DNA of 37,782 bases, taken from Gammaproteobacteria bacterium. GTDB lineage: Bacteria > Pseudomonadota > Gammaproteobacteria > UBA9339. Made by a program: the position numbers and the translations under genes. The DNA lies in NCBI GenBank assembly GCA_016936855.1, contig JAFGXA010000038.1:1-37782 (forward strand). The letters are read 5' to 3'. Under the pieces are notes generated by a model. It did not search any database. It was not told the DNA's origin and saw nothing but the letters and a program-made list of their open reading frames with translations. Below are positions 18,703-26,293 of the stretch, piece after piece (position 1 is the stretch's first letter; the number at the start of each line of letters is the position of its first letter).

Positions 18703-20171
18703 TAGCTATAAATCTCATGCTTCTTATCCCTCTTATGGGCATGCTATTTTTTGTTTTCTTTGGCAGATTAAAAATAAGCGGCGCAATTAATATTTTATTT
18801 TCCATTGCAACTTTTATTGATTCACTTTTTCTCGCTATACATTTATTAAAAAACGGACCAATTCTGTGTTTAGGCAAACAAATCTATATCGATGCTTTGA
18901 GTGTAATCTTAATCGTGTTAACTACATTTGTGAGTTCAACTGTTGCCATATTTTCCAGCAACTACATGCGACAAAATTTAGATTCAGGACGAATAACTGC
19001 CAAACTCTTGCAACTATATTACATCATGTTTCAAGCATTCATCGGCACAGTGTTATTAGTATATGCAACTAATAATATCGGCTTACTCTGGGTCGCAATG
19101 GAAGGAGCAACATTAGCAACCGTGCTACTAGTTAGCCTCTATCGCACCCCCGAATCAATAGAAGCCGCTTGGAAATACTTCATTTTATGTATAGTTGGCA
19201 TCGCTTTAGCGCTCTTTGGAACTATATGTATTTACTTCTCTTCGATTAAATTGCCAATTACCGCAGACGCTGCTATGTTATGGACTGTTTTACATCAACA
19301 CGCGGCATTATTAGATCCACACGTTTTAACCATTGGTTTCGTGTTTCTATTAGTTGGTTATGGCACTAAAGTTGGCTTAGTACCGCTACACTTTTGGCTG
19401 CCGGATGCACACTCTGAAAGCCCAGCGCCGATGTCAGCGCTATTATCAGGATTACTCCTAAATATCGGTGTATATGCTTTAATCAGATTCAAAATGCTAA
19501 TCGATCCAGGCTTATCCAATCAACTTACTAACAATATGCTTCTAGCATTTGGCTTTGTATCATTTTTAATTGCCGGCTTCTTTATTTATCGACAAAAAAA
19601 TATCAAACGCATGTTTAGTTATTCTTCGATTGAACACATGGGTTTAATTACTTTTGCGTTTGGATTAAATACACCCCTGACAAGTTTTATCGGTCTTTTT
19701 TATGTAATCATTCATTCGCTAGTAAAGTCCGCAATCTTTATGTCGGTCGGAAATGTTATTCAACTTGTAAAAAATCAAAACATGGATAAAATCCGCGGCT
19801 TAATTCAACTAAAACCCATAGTCGGCTGGACACTACTTTTTGGTCTAATTGCTATAGCTGGATTCCCACCATTTGGTATTTTTAATAGCGAATTTCTGCT
19901 ATTTATCGCAAGCACACAAAAAAATATTTTATTCTCTATATTATTAATATTGGGGTTATTAATTGCTATGGCGGGGCTGTTTAAAAATTTACACCCCGTT
20001 TTGTTCGGGAAAAACACTGATGAAGAATTACCGACTACTAAAGTTTGCACCTTGCCAAGTGTTTTAAATCTATCAATTGCTCTATATTTAGGCTTACATA
20101 TTCCACATGTTTTAATGCTATTATTAAATCAAGCAACTGTTGCCATTGCTGGTGGAGGTATTACATTATGA
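18699..20171 (+). CDS. HyfF-like proton-pump subunit (second antiporter module)
   Basis: A 490-residue second antiporter-type subunit (HyfF/NuoN-like). It has the Glu in GLLWVAMEGATLATVLLV, the Lys in GTKVGLVPLHFWLPDAHSES and the Lys in IHSLVKSAIFMSVG, so both modules of the membrane arm keep their ionisable residues. About 14 transmembrane helices. It starts in the stop codon of hyfE and its own stop overlaps the next ATG (ATGA), with GGAGG inside its last codons serving the next gene. Confidence 0.92.
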   Translation: MIAINLMLLIPLMGMLFFVFFGRLKISGAINILFSIATFIDSLFLAIHLLKNGPILCLGKQIYIDALSVILIVLTTFVSSTVAIFSSNYMRQNLDSGRITAKLLQLYYIMFQAFIGTVLLVYATNNIGLLWVAMEGATLATVLLVSLYRTPESIEAAWKYFILCIVGIALALFGTICIYFSSIKLPITADAAMLWTVLHQHAALLDPHVLTIGFVFLLVGYGTKVGLVPLHFWLPDAHSESPAPMSALLSGLLLNIGVYALIRFKMLIDPGLSNQLTNNMLLAFGFVSFLIAGFFIYRQKNIKRMFSYSSIEHMGLITFAFGLNTPLTSFIGLFYVIIHSLVKSAIFMSVGNVIQLVKNQNMDKIRGLIQLKPIVGWTLLFGLIAIAGFPPFGIFNSEFLLFIASTQKNILFSILLILGLLIAMAGLFKNLHPVLFGKNTDEELPTTKVCTLPSVLNLSIALYLGLHIPHVLMLLLNQATVAIAGGGITL

Positions 20172-21745
20172 ATATAACTTGTAATGATTGGCGGCATGAA
20201 TTTGCATTGAAGTTAGCACCAGAAAATATTCTCTTACAAGAACAGAATGTATCTATACTAACGATCCAGGCTGACGCGTGGCAATCAGCGTCCAAAACAG
20301 CCATAACATTTAATTGTCGTTTTGCTGCAATTTGGGCAAAAGAGGTCAATCAAAACTTTCAATTAAATATCCCCCTAGAATTAAATGGTAAATATCTTTT
20401 ATTAAGAACTGAAATCCCAATTGCAAAACCGGAAATTGCATCTTGGGCAAACATCTATCCAGCTGCTAACCGACCAGAACGTCATACACATGATATGTTC
20501 GGTGTAATATTTCTTGATCACCCAGATTGCAAACGTTGGACCAGGCACCAAGCTTGGAGTGAAACCGAGTATCCGCTGCGCAAAAACTTTTCGCCCAACA
20601 ATCCTGCTATTGAAAAAGAAACACCACCTGATGTGGATTATCCATTCTTTAAGTTAGATGGCAGCGGAGTTTGTGAAGTTCCGGTTGGACCAGTACACGC
20701 TGGTATCATAGAACCAGGACATTTTCGCTTTCAGATTGCAGGTGAGGATGTACTTAATCTCGAAGAGCGCTTTGGTTACGTACACAAAGGCATAGAGAAA
20801 TTATCTGAAAACATGGAGATTAAAAGCCTAATTCGTTTGGCTGGAAGAGTTTCAGGCGATAGCACTGTCGCTTACGCTTGGGCAACTTGCCAAGCTTGTG
20901 AAAATGCAATCAACATTGAACCACCTAAACGTGCTTTATTTATCCGCGCTATTATGAGTGAACGCGAACGCGTAGCAAATCATCTGGGAGATATTGGCGC
21001 GATCTGCAACGATGTTGGTTTTGCTTTTGCCTATTACCAATTTAGTCGTTTAAAAGAATTATGGTTGCGTTTGAATGCAGAAATATTTCAACACAGATTT
21101 ATGATGGATTGCATAACATTCGGCGGTGTTAAACAAGACTTAACTACTAATGATATTGGAAAAATGCATCAAGAAATTGCGGATTTCAAGCAAGAATTAA
21201 TCGAATTGTTTGCAATAATAGAAAATTCTGAATCACTACAAGATCGCTTAAAAACCACAGGAATTTTAACGCAAGAGATAGCCGAAAAAATAGGCGCTGT
21301 TGGTTACGTCGGTCGAGCAAGTAATTGCGACTATGATTTAAGGCGGGATGCACCATATTTGCCTTATGACGAACTCAGCATAAAAGTCCCAATTTTTCAG
21401 GAGGGAGACGTTGCTGCAAGATTAAAAGTACGCGCTAAAGAAATAATGGTGTCATTAGAATTAATTAATGAATTACTAAATACTTTACCTGCCACAGAAT
21501 TACAATTTAATTACACGGGATCTTTTAAAAATTGCGAAGGAATAGGCTTAATTGAGGCTTGGCGTGGAGAATTATTGGTTTATGTTAGTTTTGATGAAAA
21601 TGGAAAAATCGACAGATATTACCCGAGAGACCCAAGTTGGTTAAATTGGCCAGCTTTGGAACAGTTAATTCATGGCAATATTGTGCCTGATTTTCCAGTG
21701 TGTAATAAATCGATAAATTGTTCATACTCAGGACACGACCTATAA
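20168..21745 (+). CDS. HyfG-like large subunit lacking the NiFe site
   Basis: 525 residues. An N-terminal NuoC-like domain (to about 140; motif RPERHTHDMFGV) is fused to a NuoD/hydrogenase large-subunit domain (GPVHAGIIEPGHFRF onward). In true group 4 hydrogenases the NiFe ligands are RxCGxC and DPCxxC. Here the first site reads RVSGDS (227-232) and the second DPSWLNW (488-494), so all four cysteines are absent. The chain ends CNKSINCSYSGHDL, unprocessed in appearance. This is the pattern of Ehr (energy-converting hydrogenase-related) complexes, which cannot bind NiFe. I chose the ATG at 20168 because GGAGG precedes it; the open frame extends 41 codons upstream inside hyfF but is not family-like. 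Confidence 0.93.
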   Translation: MNITCNDWRHEFALKLAPENILLQEQNVSILTIQADAWQSASKTAITFNCRFAAIWAKEVNQNFQLNIPLELNGKYLLLRTEIPIAKPEIASWANIYPAANRPERHTHDMFGVIFLDHPDCKRWTRHQAWSETEYPLRKNFSPNNPAIEKETPPDVDYPFFKLDGSGVCEVPVGPVHAGIIEPGHFRFQIAGEDVLNLEERFGYVHKGIEKLSENMEIKSLIRLAGRVSGDSTVAYAWATCQACENAINIEPPKRALFIRAIMSERERVANHLGDIGAICNDVGFAFAYYQFSRLKELWLRLNAEIFQHRFMMDCITFGGVKQDLTTNDIGKMHQEIADFKQELIELFAIIENSESLQDRLKTTGILTQEIAEKIGAVGYVGRASNCDYDLRRDAPYLPYDELSIKVPIFQEGDVAARLKVRAKEIMVSLELINELLNTLPATELQFNYTGSFKNCEGIGLIEAWRGELLVYVSFDENGKIDRYYPRDPSWLNWPALEQLIHGNIVPDFPVCNKSINCSYSGHDL

Positions 21746-21763
21746 ATTATCAAGTTAAAAACT

Positions 21764-22282
21764 ATGTTAAAACTTTTAAAAAAAATATGCGAAGTTGGCA
21801 TCATAACAGAACAATTTAATCTAAATGATACCACTGATATTGAATTCATCGGCAAAAGTTGTCGCAAATTAATTAATAAATATTTTGCCAGCAGTCTCGC
21901 AATTCGCATGGTTGACGCTGGGTCTTGTAATGGTTGCGAGCTAGAAATTCAAGCTTTAAATAACCCTTTTTACGATATTGAACGCTTCGGCATTCATTTT
22001 GTCGCATCCCCACGTCATGCTGATATGCTCTTAGTAACAGGTCCCGTTGCAAAACATATGGAAGCGGCGCTAAAAGCAACTTATGCAGCAATGCCTAAAT
22101 CAAATTTAGTAGTTGCAGTTGGTAACTGTGGCGTAAATGGTGGTGAATTTGGTGTATCCTATGCAAGTCTCGGCGCTGTCTCCAACATTATTCCTGTTGA
22201 TTTTACTATCGAAGGTTGCCCTCCAACACCAGCAAAATTATTAACTGGAATTATGCAGGCAATTGGTAACCGCAACGTCTAA
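21764..22282 (+). CDS. HyfI-like small subunit (NuoB type, one 4Fe-4S)
   Basis: 172 residues, homologous to HyfI/HycG and NuoB, carrying the [4Fe-4S] cluster nearest the active site. Ligands are Cys55 and Cys58 (SCNGCELEIQAL), Cys122 (GNCGVNGG) and Cys152 (GCPPTP), all present and in hydrogenase-type CxxC spacing rather than the CC of complex I. It starts 18 bases after the hyfG-like stop. It is the last gene of the operon; no HyfH (NuoI-like ferredoxin) or HyfA follows. Its last 42 bases overlap the end of the convergent cupin gene. Confidence 0.92.
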   Translation: MLKLLKKICEVGIITEQFNLNDTTDIEFIGKSCRKLINKYFASSLAIRMVDAGSCNGCELEIQALNNPFYDIERFGIHFVASPRHADMLLVTGPVAKHMEAALKATYAAMPKSNLVVAVGNCGVNGGEFGVSYASLGAVSNIIPVDFTIEGCPPTPAKLLTGIMQAIGNRNV

Positions 22283-22612
22283 TGCCACTAATTTCAACGC
22301 TACATCGCCAGTGTTGCACAAACTATGTTGTTCGCCAGGTGCATTAATGATCACATCTCCCGGTTTAACCGCGAAAGTTTTCTCTCCTTCCTGCATTTCT
22401 CCTTGACCGTCGACAATTACATAAATTTCTTCGTCGATATCTTTATGACGATGCAAACCAATGCTCGAGCCAACTGGTAAAGAAATCATAGCAATAAAGT
22501 TGCAATTAGTATCATCACCATTTTTTAACATATGATGCATATGTACAGCAGCAGCTCCATCGTGAATTACTATATTCTCTGGGTTTTGGTTATCAAAAGA
22601 ATATTTACTCAT
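22241..22612 (-). CDS. Small cupin-domain protein
   Basis: 123 residues forming one cupin beta-barrel. Metal ligands are visible: HRH and the following Glu in GLHRHKDIDEEIYVIVDG, then His in PGEQHSLCN. PGDVI is the second cupin motif. I chose the ATG at 22612 (MSKYSFDN), preceded by AGGA, over a start 12 codons upstream that overlaps the neighbouring gene. Its 3' end overlaps the hyfI-like gene tail to tail by 42 bases. It lies 10 bp after the SH3-type gene in the same direction. Ligand or enzymatic activity cannot be told. Confidence 0.88.
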   Translation of the reverse strand: MSKYSFDNQNPENIVIHDGAAAVHMHHMLKNGDDTNCNFIAMISLPVGSSIGLHRHKDIDEEIYVIVDGQGEMQEGEKTFAVKPGDVIINAPGEQHSLCNTGDVALKLVALDVAVTNCLHNSS

Positions 22613-22622
22613 AATTAAAATC

Positions 22623-23159
22623 CTATTTTTTCTCATTAACAACAACAATCATTGGTTGCATAGGTAGCATCTCATTATTCATATCAAACATGTTTTGATT
22701 AAAATAGCGATGCCATCTCTTCCACATTCTGTGAAAATGACGCCTTTCTAGCTGTTGTTGATGTCGCATTTTTTTATAAAGCTTTTTAGCTTGCATTTTG
22801 TTCAATTTCTTACCATTTTCATAAGCAGTAATAGTTTCTTTGCCATTGTTTGATGTAACTTGAACGTAAGTAGAACTTATTTTATTTTGCTGCTTAATTA
22901 ATTTATTTAAAGCCTGATGATATTCTTTTTTATTAACCCACCCAATATTTCCATTTATAGGATTACCAACTTTAATCCAACCTTTTTGACGAAATATTGG
23001 TATTAACCTATGTGATGGATTAATTTTTGCTACAACTTTTGCACCAGCGTGCGGCGCATCATATAAATTTATTGTATTAATATCTTTGTTTTTAGCAAAG
23101 CCAAAAGGGGCCACAAAAAAAATTAAACAAGTCACAATAAATAAAAATAGTTTACGCAT
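22623..23159 (-). CDS. Exported bacterial SH3-domain protein
   Basis: 178 residues. A Sec signal peptide (KLFLFIVTCLIFFVAPFGFA, residues 3-22) is followed by a bacterial SH3-type domain: INLYDAPHAGAKVVAKI and GWIKVGNPINGNIGWVNKKE. The second half is basic and rich in His, Lys, Arg and Met (KKMRHQQQLERRHFHRMWK) and may bind nucleic acid, metal or cell-wall polymer. A strong AAGGAGG precedes the ATG. It is probably co-transcribed with the cupin gene 10 bp downstream. Partner is unknown. Confidence 0.85.
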   Translation of the reverse strand: MRKLFLFIVTCLIFFVAPFGFAKNKDINTINLYDAPHAGAKVVAKINPSHRLIPIFRQKGWIKVGNPINGNIGWVNKKEYHQALNKLIKQQNKISSTYVQVTSNNGKETITAYENGKKLNKMQAKKLYKKMRHQQQLERRHFHRMWKRWHRYFNQNMFDMNNEMLPMQPMIVVVNEKK

Positions 23160-23207
23160 ATCACATCCTCCTTATTAATGAGATCAGGTGTTTTAACATA
23201 CGCATTA

Positions 23208-24170
23208 TTATAAAATAAAATAATTTAACGCATCAATAGTTTCCGTATTAAGACCTATTTTTTTGTCTATATTATCATCTGCCGCAAGATCAGATACTTT
23301 AATTCCCAAATAAATATCTTCATCATAATTATTTAACTCTTGCATGGTTTGCTTGACTTCATCAATCCCCAATAATCCATCACTTTGCAAATAATCACCA
23401 TTAATAAAATTTCTGGGTGGCATATGTGTATCCCGCCAATACCCATAATTGCTATTTACATCATCAGTGCAACCAGAAAAGAAAAAACCATTGAATAATC
23501 CCGCATTTTTGACCATTTCAATATGCGATAAAGGCTTTTTCACCGATCTTCCTTCTATTGCTGAACGCGCCCAATTTAAAACAATGCCATAACCACCAAC
23601 TGTAGAAATAACTTCAATTTCATCTTCCAACAATAAAAAACCCTTATCAGCAATTTGATTAGGAATATAAGCATCACAATGCTCAAGATTTAATTCAGCT
23701 CCATCCCAATTAAAATCCTTTATTTCACGCAATGACTGTTTAAGCGCTTGTTTAGAGCCTCTCATCTCATTAACAACGTTACGTGGCAGCGAATGAAAAT
23801 GCACCGCTTTAACTATTTTTCGACCAAACCCCCGATTGAGCTTACGAATATAATCACTAATATCTTCCATGATTTTTACCGCAGCCATTCTATCTTTTTC
23901 CACAACTGACGCTAATCCAAAATATGGATTACCCTTTAATAAATTCATAAATTCAGGTAAAGCAGTTATTATCAATGACCAATTTTCTGGTATATTTTCT
24001 AACAACCATGGCAATGGATATTTATCAGACTGTGGCAAAAATGGATGCTCAATTCCAACGACTTCGGGTTTATTAGCTAATCCATGAAAATAACGACTTT
24101 CATCTTCTGGGCACCATTTATCAGACGATGGTGATGTTGCATAAGCAGAAATAAAATAATGTGCCGACAT
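23208..24170 (-). CDS. DUF4862 family protein
   Basis: 320 residues, cytoplasmic, no signal peptide. Motifs FISAYATSPSS, GIEHPFLP, NWSLIITALPEFM, GNPYFGLAS and AELNLEHCDAY followed by KGFLLLEDEIEVI are those I associate with DUF4862, a likely TIM-barrel family related to sugar isomerase/AP endonuclease-2 folds. Acidic and His residues at strand ends (ELNLEHCD, KAVHFHS) could bind metal. Function is not known. It is divergent from the permease gene, with 117 bp between the starts. Confidence 0.75.
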   Translation of the reverse strand: MSAHYFISAYATSPSSDKWCPEDESRYFHGLANKPEVVGIEHPFLPQSDKYPLPWLLENIPENWSLIITALPEFMNLLKGNPYFGLASVVEKDRMAAVKIMEDISDYIRKLNRGFGRKIVKAVHFHSLPRNVVNEMRGSKQALKQSLREIKDFNWDGAELNLEHCDAYIPNQIADKGFLLLEDEIEVISTVGGYGIVLNWARSAIEGRSVKKPLSHIEMVKNAGLFNGFFFSGCTDDVNSNYGYWRDTHMPPRNFINGDYLQSDGLLGIDEVKQTMQELNNYDEDIYLGIKVSDLAADDNIDKKIGLNTETIDALNYFIL

Positions 24171-24287
24171 ATCTTGATCCTCTTTAGCAATCCATATAAA
24201 ACAAGAACAGTATAATAAATATTCTCTGAACAGCCCATTGATTTCTAAATCTAGACCTCAACAACTTTACTTGCTAATCTGCGTATC

Positions 24288-25355
24288 ATGAATAAACAAT
24301 GCTCTTGCCAAAATAAAAAAAACGTAGCGACACTATCCAGTGCGCTTGGAATCACAATAAGCTTGCTTAGCTTAATTATCTGGTTACTGCTATATCCACA
24401 ACTATCTAATATCGCTAGCATGGTCGTTTACCATTGGCTAGGAGCCGTGCCAGGCAGCCGAAGCGCTGATAGCGTACATTTTTTCATTTATGATTCTATT
24501 AAGATAATGATGCTATTAAGCCTTGTAATCTTTATTGTAGGCATAGTTCGCTCATTTATTGATCCAGAAAAAGTTAGACGTTTCCTAGCTGATAGAGCAC
24601 CGCTCACTAGCAACATGTTCTCAGCCAGTTTTGGAATCATAACGCCATTTTGTTCTTGCTCAGCCATTCCAGTATTTGTTGGTTTTATGACAGCAGGGGT
24701 GCCTTTAGGCGCTACCTTTTCTTTTTTAGTATCATCTCCAATGATCAATGAAGTAGCACTAATTTTACTGTATGGATTATTGGGCTGGAAAATAGCCTTA
24801 CTATATCTTGCAACAGGATGGACGATTGCTGTTGTATCTGGTTTTATTCTGGGAAAATTAAAATTAGAAAAGCATGTTGAAGGCTGGGTTTATGAAGAAC
24901 AACGCGCATCCTGCTGCCAAGAAATGCTAACTCTAAATTGGGGAATGCGAATTCAAGAAGCATGGCAATCTGTCAAAGATATCGTTGGAAAAGTTTGGGT
25001 ATTCATGTTGATAGGAATTGCTATTGGTGGAGCCATTCACGGCTATGTACCACAAACTTTAATGGCTCACATATTAGGGCACGCTACATGGTGGTCAGTA
25101 CCACTTGCCATATTAATAGGTGTACCTCTTTATTCTAACGCTGCAGGAGTAATTCCAGTCGTAGAAGCTTTATTGAGCAAAGGCGCAGCATTGGGTTCCG
25201 TATTGGCATTTATGATGTCGGTTGTAGCCTTATCTTTACCAGAGATGTTAATTCTACGTAGAGTCTTAAAACCAAAATTATTAGCTATCTTTGTCACCAT
25301 TGTGACTCTTGGTATTTTGCTAATTGGATTTTTGTTTAACGCACTACTGATGTAG
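24288..25355 (+). CDS. YraQ/DUF318-type permease
   Basis: A 355-residue integral membrane protein with about eight to ten hydrophobic segments. The family motif ITPFCSCSAIPVFVGFMTAG and then LVSSPMINEVALILL is intact, and the second half has GVPLYSNAAGVIPVVEALL. These UPF0718/permease proteins are predicted two-fold transporters; some relatives (ArsP) export organoarsenicals, but the substrate here cannot be assigned. The N-terminus has CSCQ and the central loop SCCQ, so metal or metalloid binding is possible. No regulator of the arsenic type is adjacent. Confidence 0.86.
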   Translation: MNKQCSCQNKKNVATLSSALGITISLLSLIIWLLLYPQLSNIASMVVYHWLGAVPGSRSADSVHFFIYDSIKIMMLLSLVIFIVGIVRSFIDPEKVRRFLADRAPLTSNMFSASFGIITPFCSCSAIPVFVGFMTAGVPLGATFSFLVSSPMINEVALILLYGLLGWKIALLYLATGWTIAVVSGFILGKLKLEKHVEGWVYEEQRASCCQEMLTLNWGMRIQEAWQSVKDIVGKVWVFMLIGIAIGGAIHGYVPQTLMAHILGHATWWSVPLAILIGVPLYSNAAGVIPVVEALLSKGAALGSVLAFMMSVVALSLPEMLILRRVLKPKLLAIFVTIVTLGILLIGFLFNALLM

Positions 25356-25368
25356 ATAAAAACTCTGC

Positions 25369-25686
25369 TTACAAAATATCAAGCACCAACTTCTGCAATT
25401 TTTTTGCTGATTCAACGGTAATTGTGGGTCGAGTATACATCAAATCAAACGATAATCGATTATCCCAAGTATAAGCGACAAAACCAAGAGTATGACTCCG
25501 GTTCCACAATGCTGGCACATTAGCGCTCAACTCTACAGCTTCACAGCGTAACTCACCGATATGTTTGGACAAGGGAATAATTCCTGCATTACTAACCCAT
25601 GCCACTGGTTTTACCATGCTATCGTCAAAAAAATCTAAAATTTTTTCTCTGTTTGTATATTTATTATTAAATTTTGAAGCAGCCAA
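25369..25686 (-). pseudogene. C-terminal remnant of a condensation/acyltransferase domain
   Basis: 105 codons from a TTG preceded by GGGAGGG, ending at 25369. The sequence WVSNAGIIPLSKHIGELRC and then HTLGFVAYTWDNRLSFDLMY resembles the last strands of condensation-type acyltransferases (nonribosomal peptide condensation, wax ester synthase and PapA-like), which are normally over 400 residues. The HHxxxDG half is missing. I read it as a remnant, although a short free-standing protein cannot be excluded because its frame is open and a plausible ribosome-binding site exists. Confidence 0.5.
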
Positions 25687-25710
25687 GGTAACCCTCCCTT
25701 AGAAAAGGTA

Positions 25711-25742
25711 AAAAAAACACAGCAAAATTGCTGTGTTTTTTT
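25711..25742 (-). terminator. Intrinsic terminator of the RRM gene
   Basis: A near-perfect 12-bp stem (AAAAAACACAGC with GCTGTGTTTTTT) around a 6-nt loop, with T-runs on both strands, so it can work in both directions. It starts 12 bases after the RRM gene stop on the minus strand and is the clearest intrinsic terminator in the window. Confidence 0.9.
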
Positions 25743-25753
25743 ATAGAGAGGCT

Positions 25754-26035
25754 TTACCAGCGACGATCGCCGCCTCTGCTGCCACCACTTTCTCTTGGCT
25801 TTGCCATATTAACGTTCAAGGCTCTGCCTCCTAAGTCTTTTTCATTCAATGCGTTAATAGCATTTTCAGCATCAGCCTGATTTTTGTATTCCACAAAACC
25901 AAAGCCTTTAATGCGTCCAGTTTCACGGTCAATTATAAGATTCACAGATTCAAGTTCACCATATTGTGAAAATAGGTCTCTGATCTCGTCTTCTGTAGCA
26001 GAGTATGGCAAGTTGCCAACATATAGTTTTTTCAT
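25754..26035 (-). CDS. Small RRM RNA-binding protein
   Basis: 93 residues: one RNA recognition motif plus a short glycine/arginine tail. RNP2 is LYVGNL (4-9) and RNP1 is KGFGFVEY; the aromatic residues that stack on RNA are present. The tail reads GGSRGGDRRW. I chose the ATG at 26035 (MKKLYVGNLPYS); the open frame runs 11 codons upstream. The family occurs in several bacterial lineages and is often cold-inducible. The 5' side has more than 200 bp of AT-rich sequence that could hold a long leader. A strong terminator follows. Confidence 0.94.
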   Translation of the reverse strand: MKKLYVGNLPYSATEDEIRDLFSQYGELESVNLIIDRETGRIKGFGFVEYKNQADAENAINALNEKDLGGRALNVNMAKPRESGGSRGGDRRW

Positions 26036-26293
26036 ATTAAATATCTCATTGTAAAAAAAATAACGCAAAGTAACCGAAATCTTTAGTTTTTGAGAAGTTT
26101 AATTAGAAATCGTCAAAGATAAAAGAATAACCAAGAAACCAAACGTTGTGGGTATAGTAGCACCTTTTTGAGAAAATGGTAGGTTTTTATCAATTATTTT
26201 GTTCTATAACTAGTATTTGGTGGAAAAATGCATGAGAATAGGCGCAATGCATTGAGAAAAAAGACAGTTTAATATTATTTGAAGGAGTTAATT

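Noticed and set aside
20045-20167. Upstream start of the HyfG-like protein inside hyfF
   Set aside because: The extra 41 residues are antifamily in character and the ATG at 20168 has GGAGG before it and the usual ATGA overlap.
15062-22282. A functional group 4 NiFe hydrogenase or formate hydrogenlyase
   Set aside because: All four NiFe-binding cysteines are missing from the large subunit, and no formate dehydrogenase, maturation (hyp) or ferredoxin subunit gene is adjacent.
15062-22282. Respiratory complex I (nuo) operon
   Set aside because: Gene order and subunit types (HyfB extension, HyfE, CxxC spacing in the small subunit, absence of NuoE/F/G/I) fit the hydrogenase-4 family instead.
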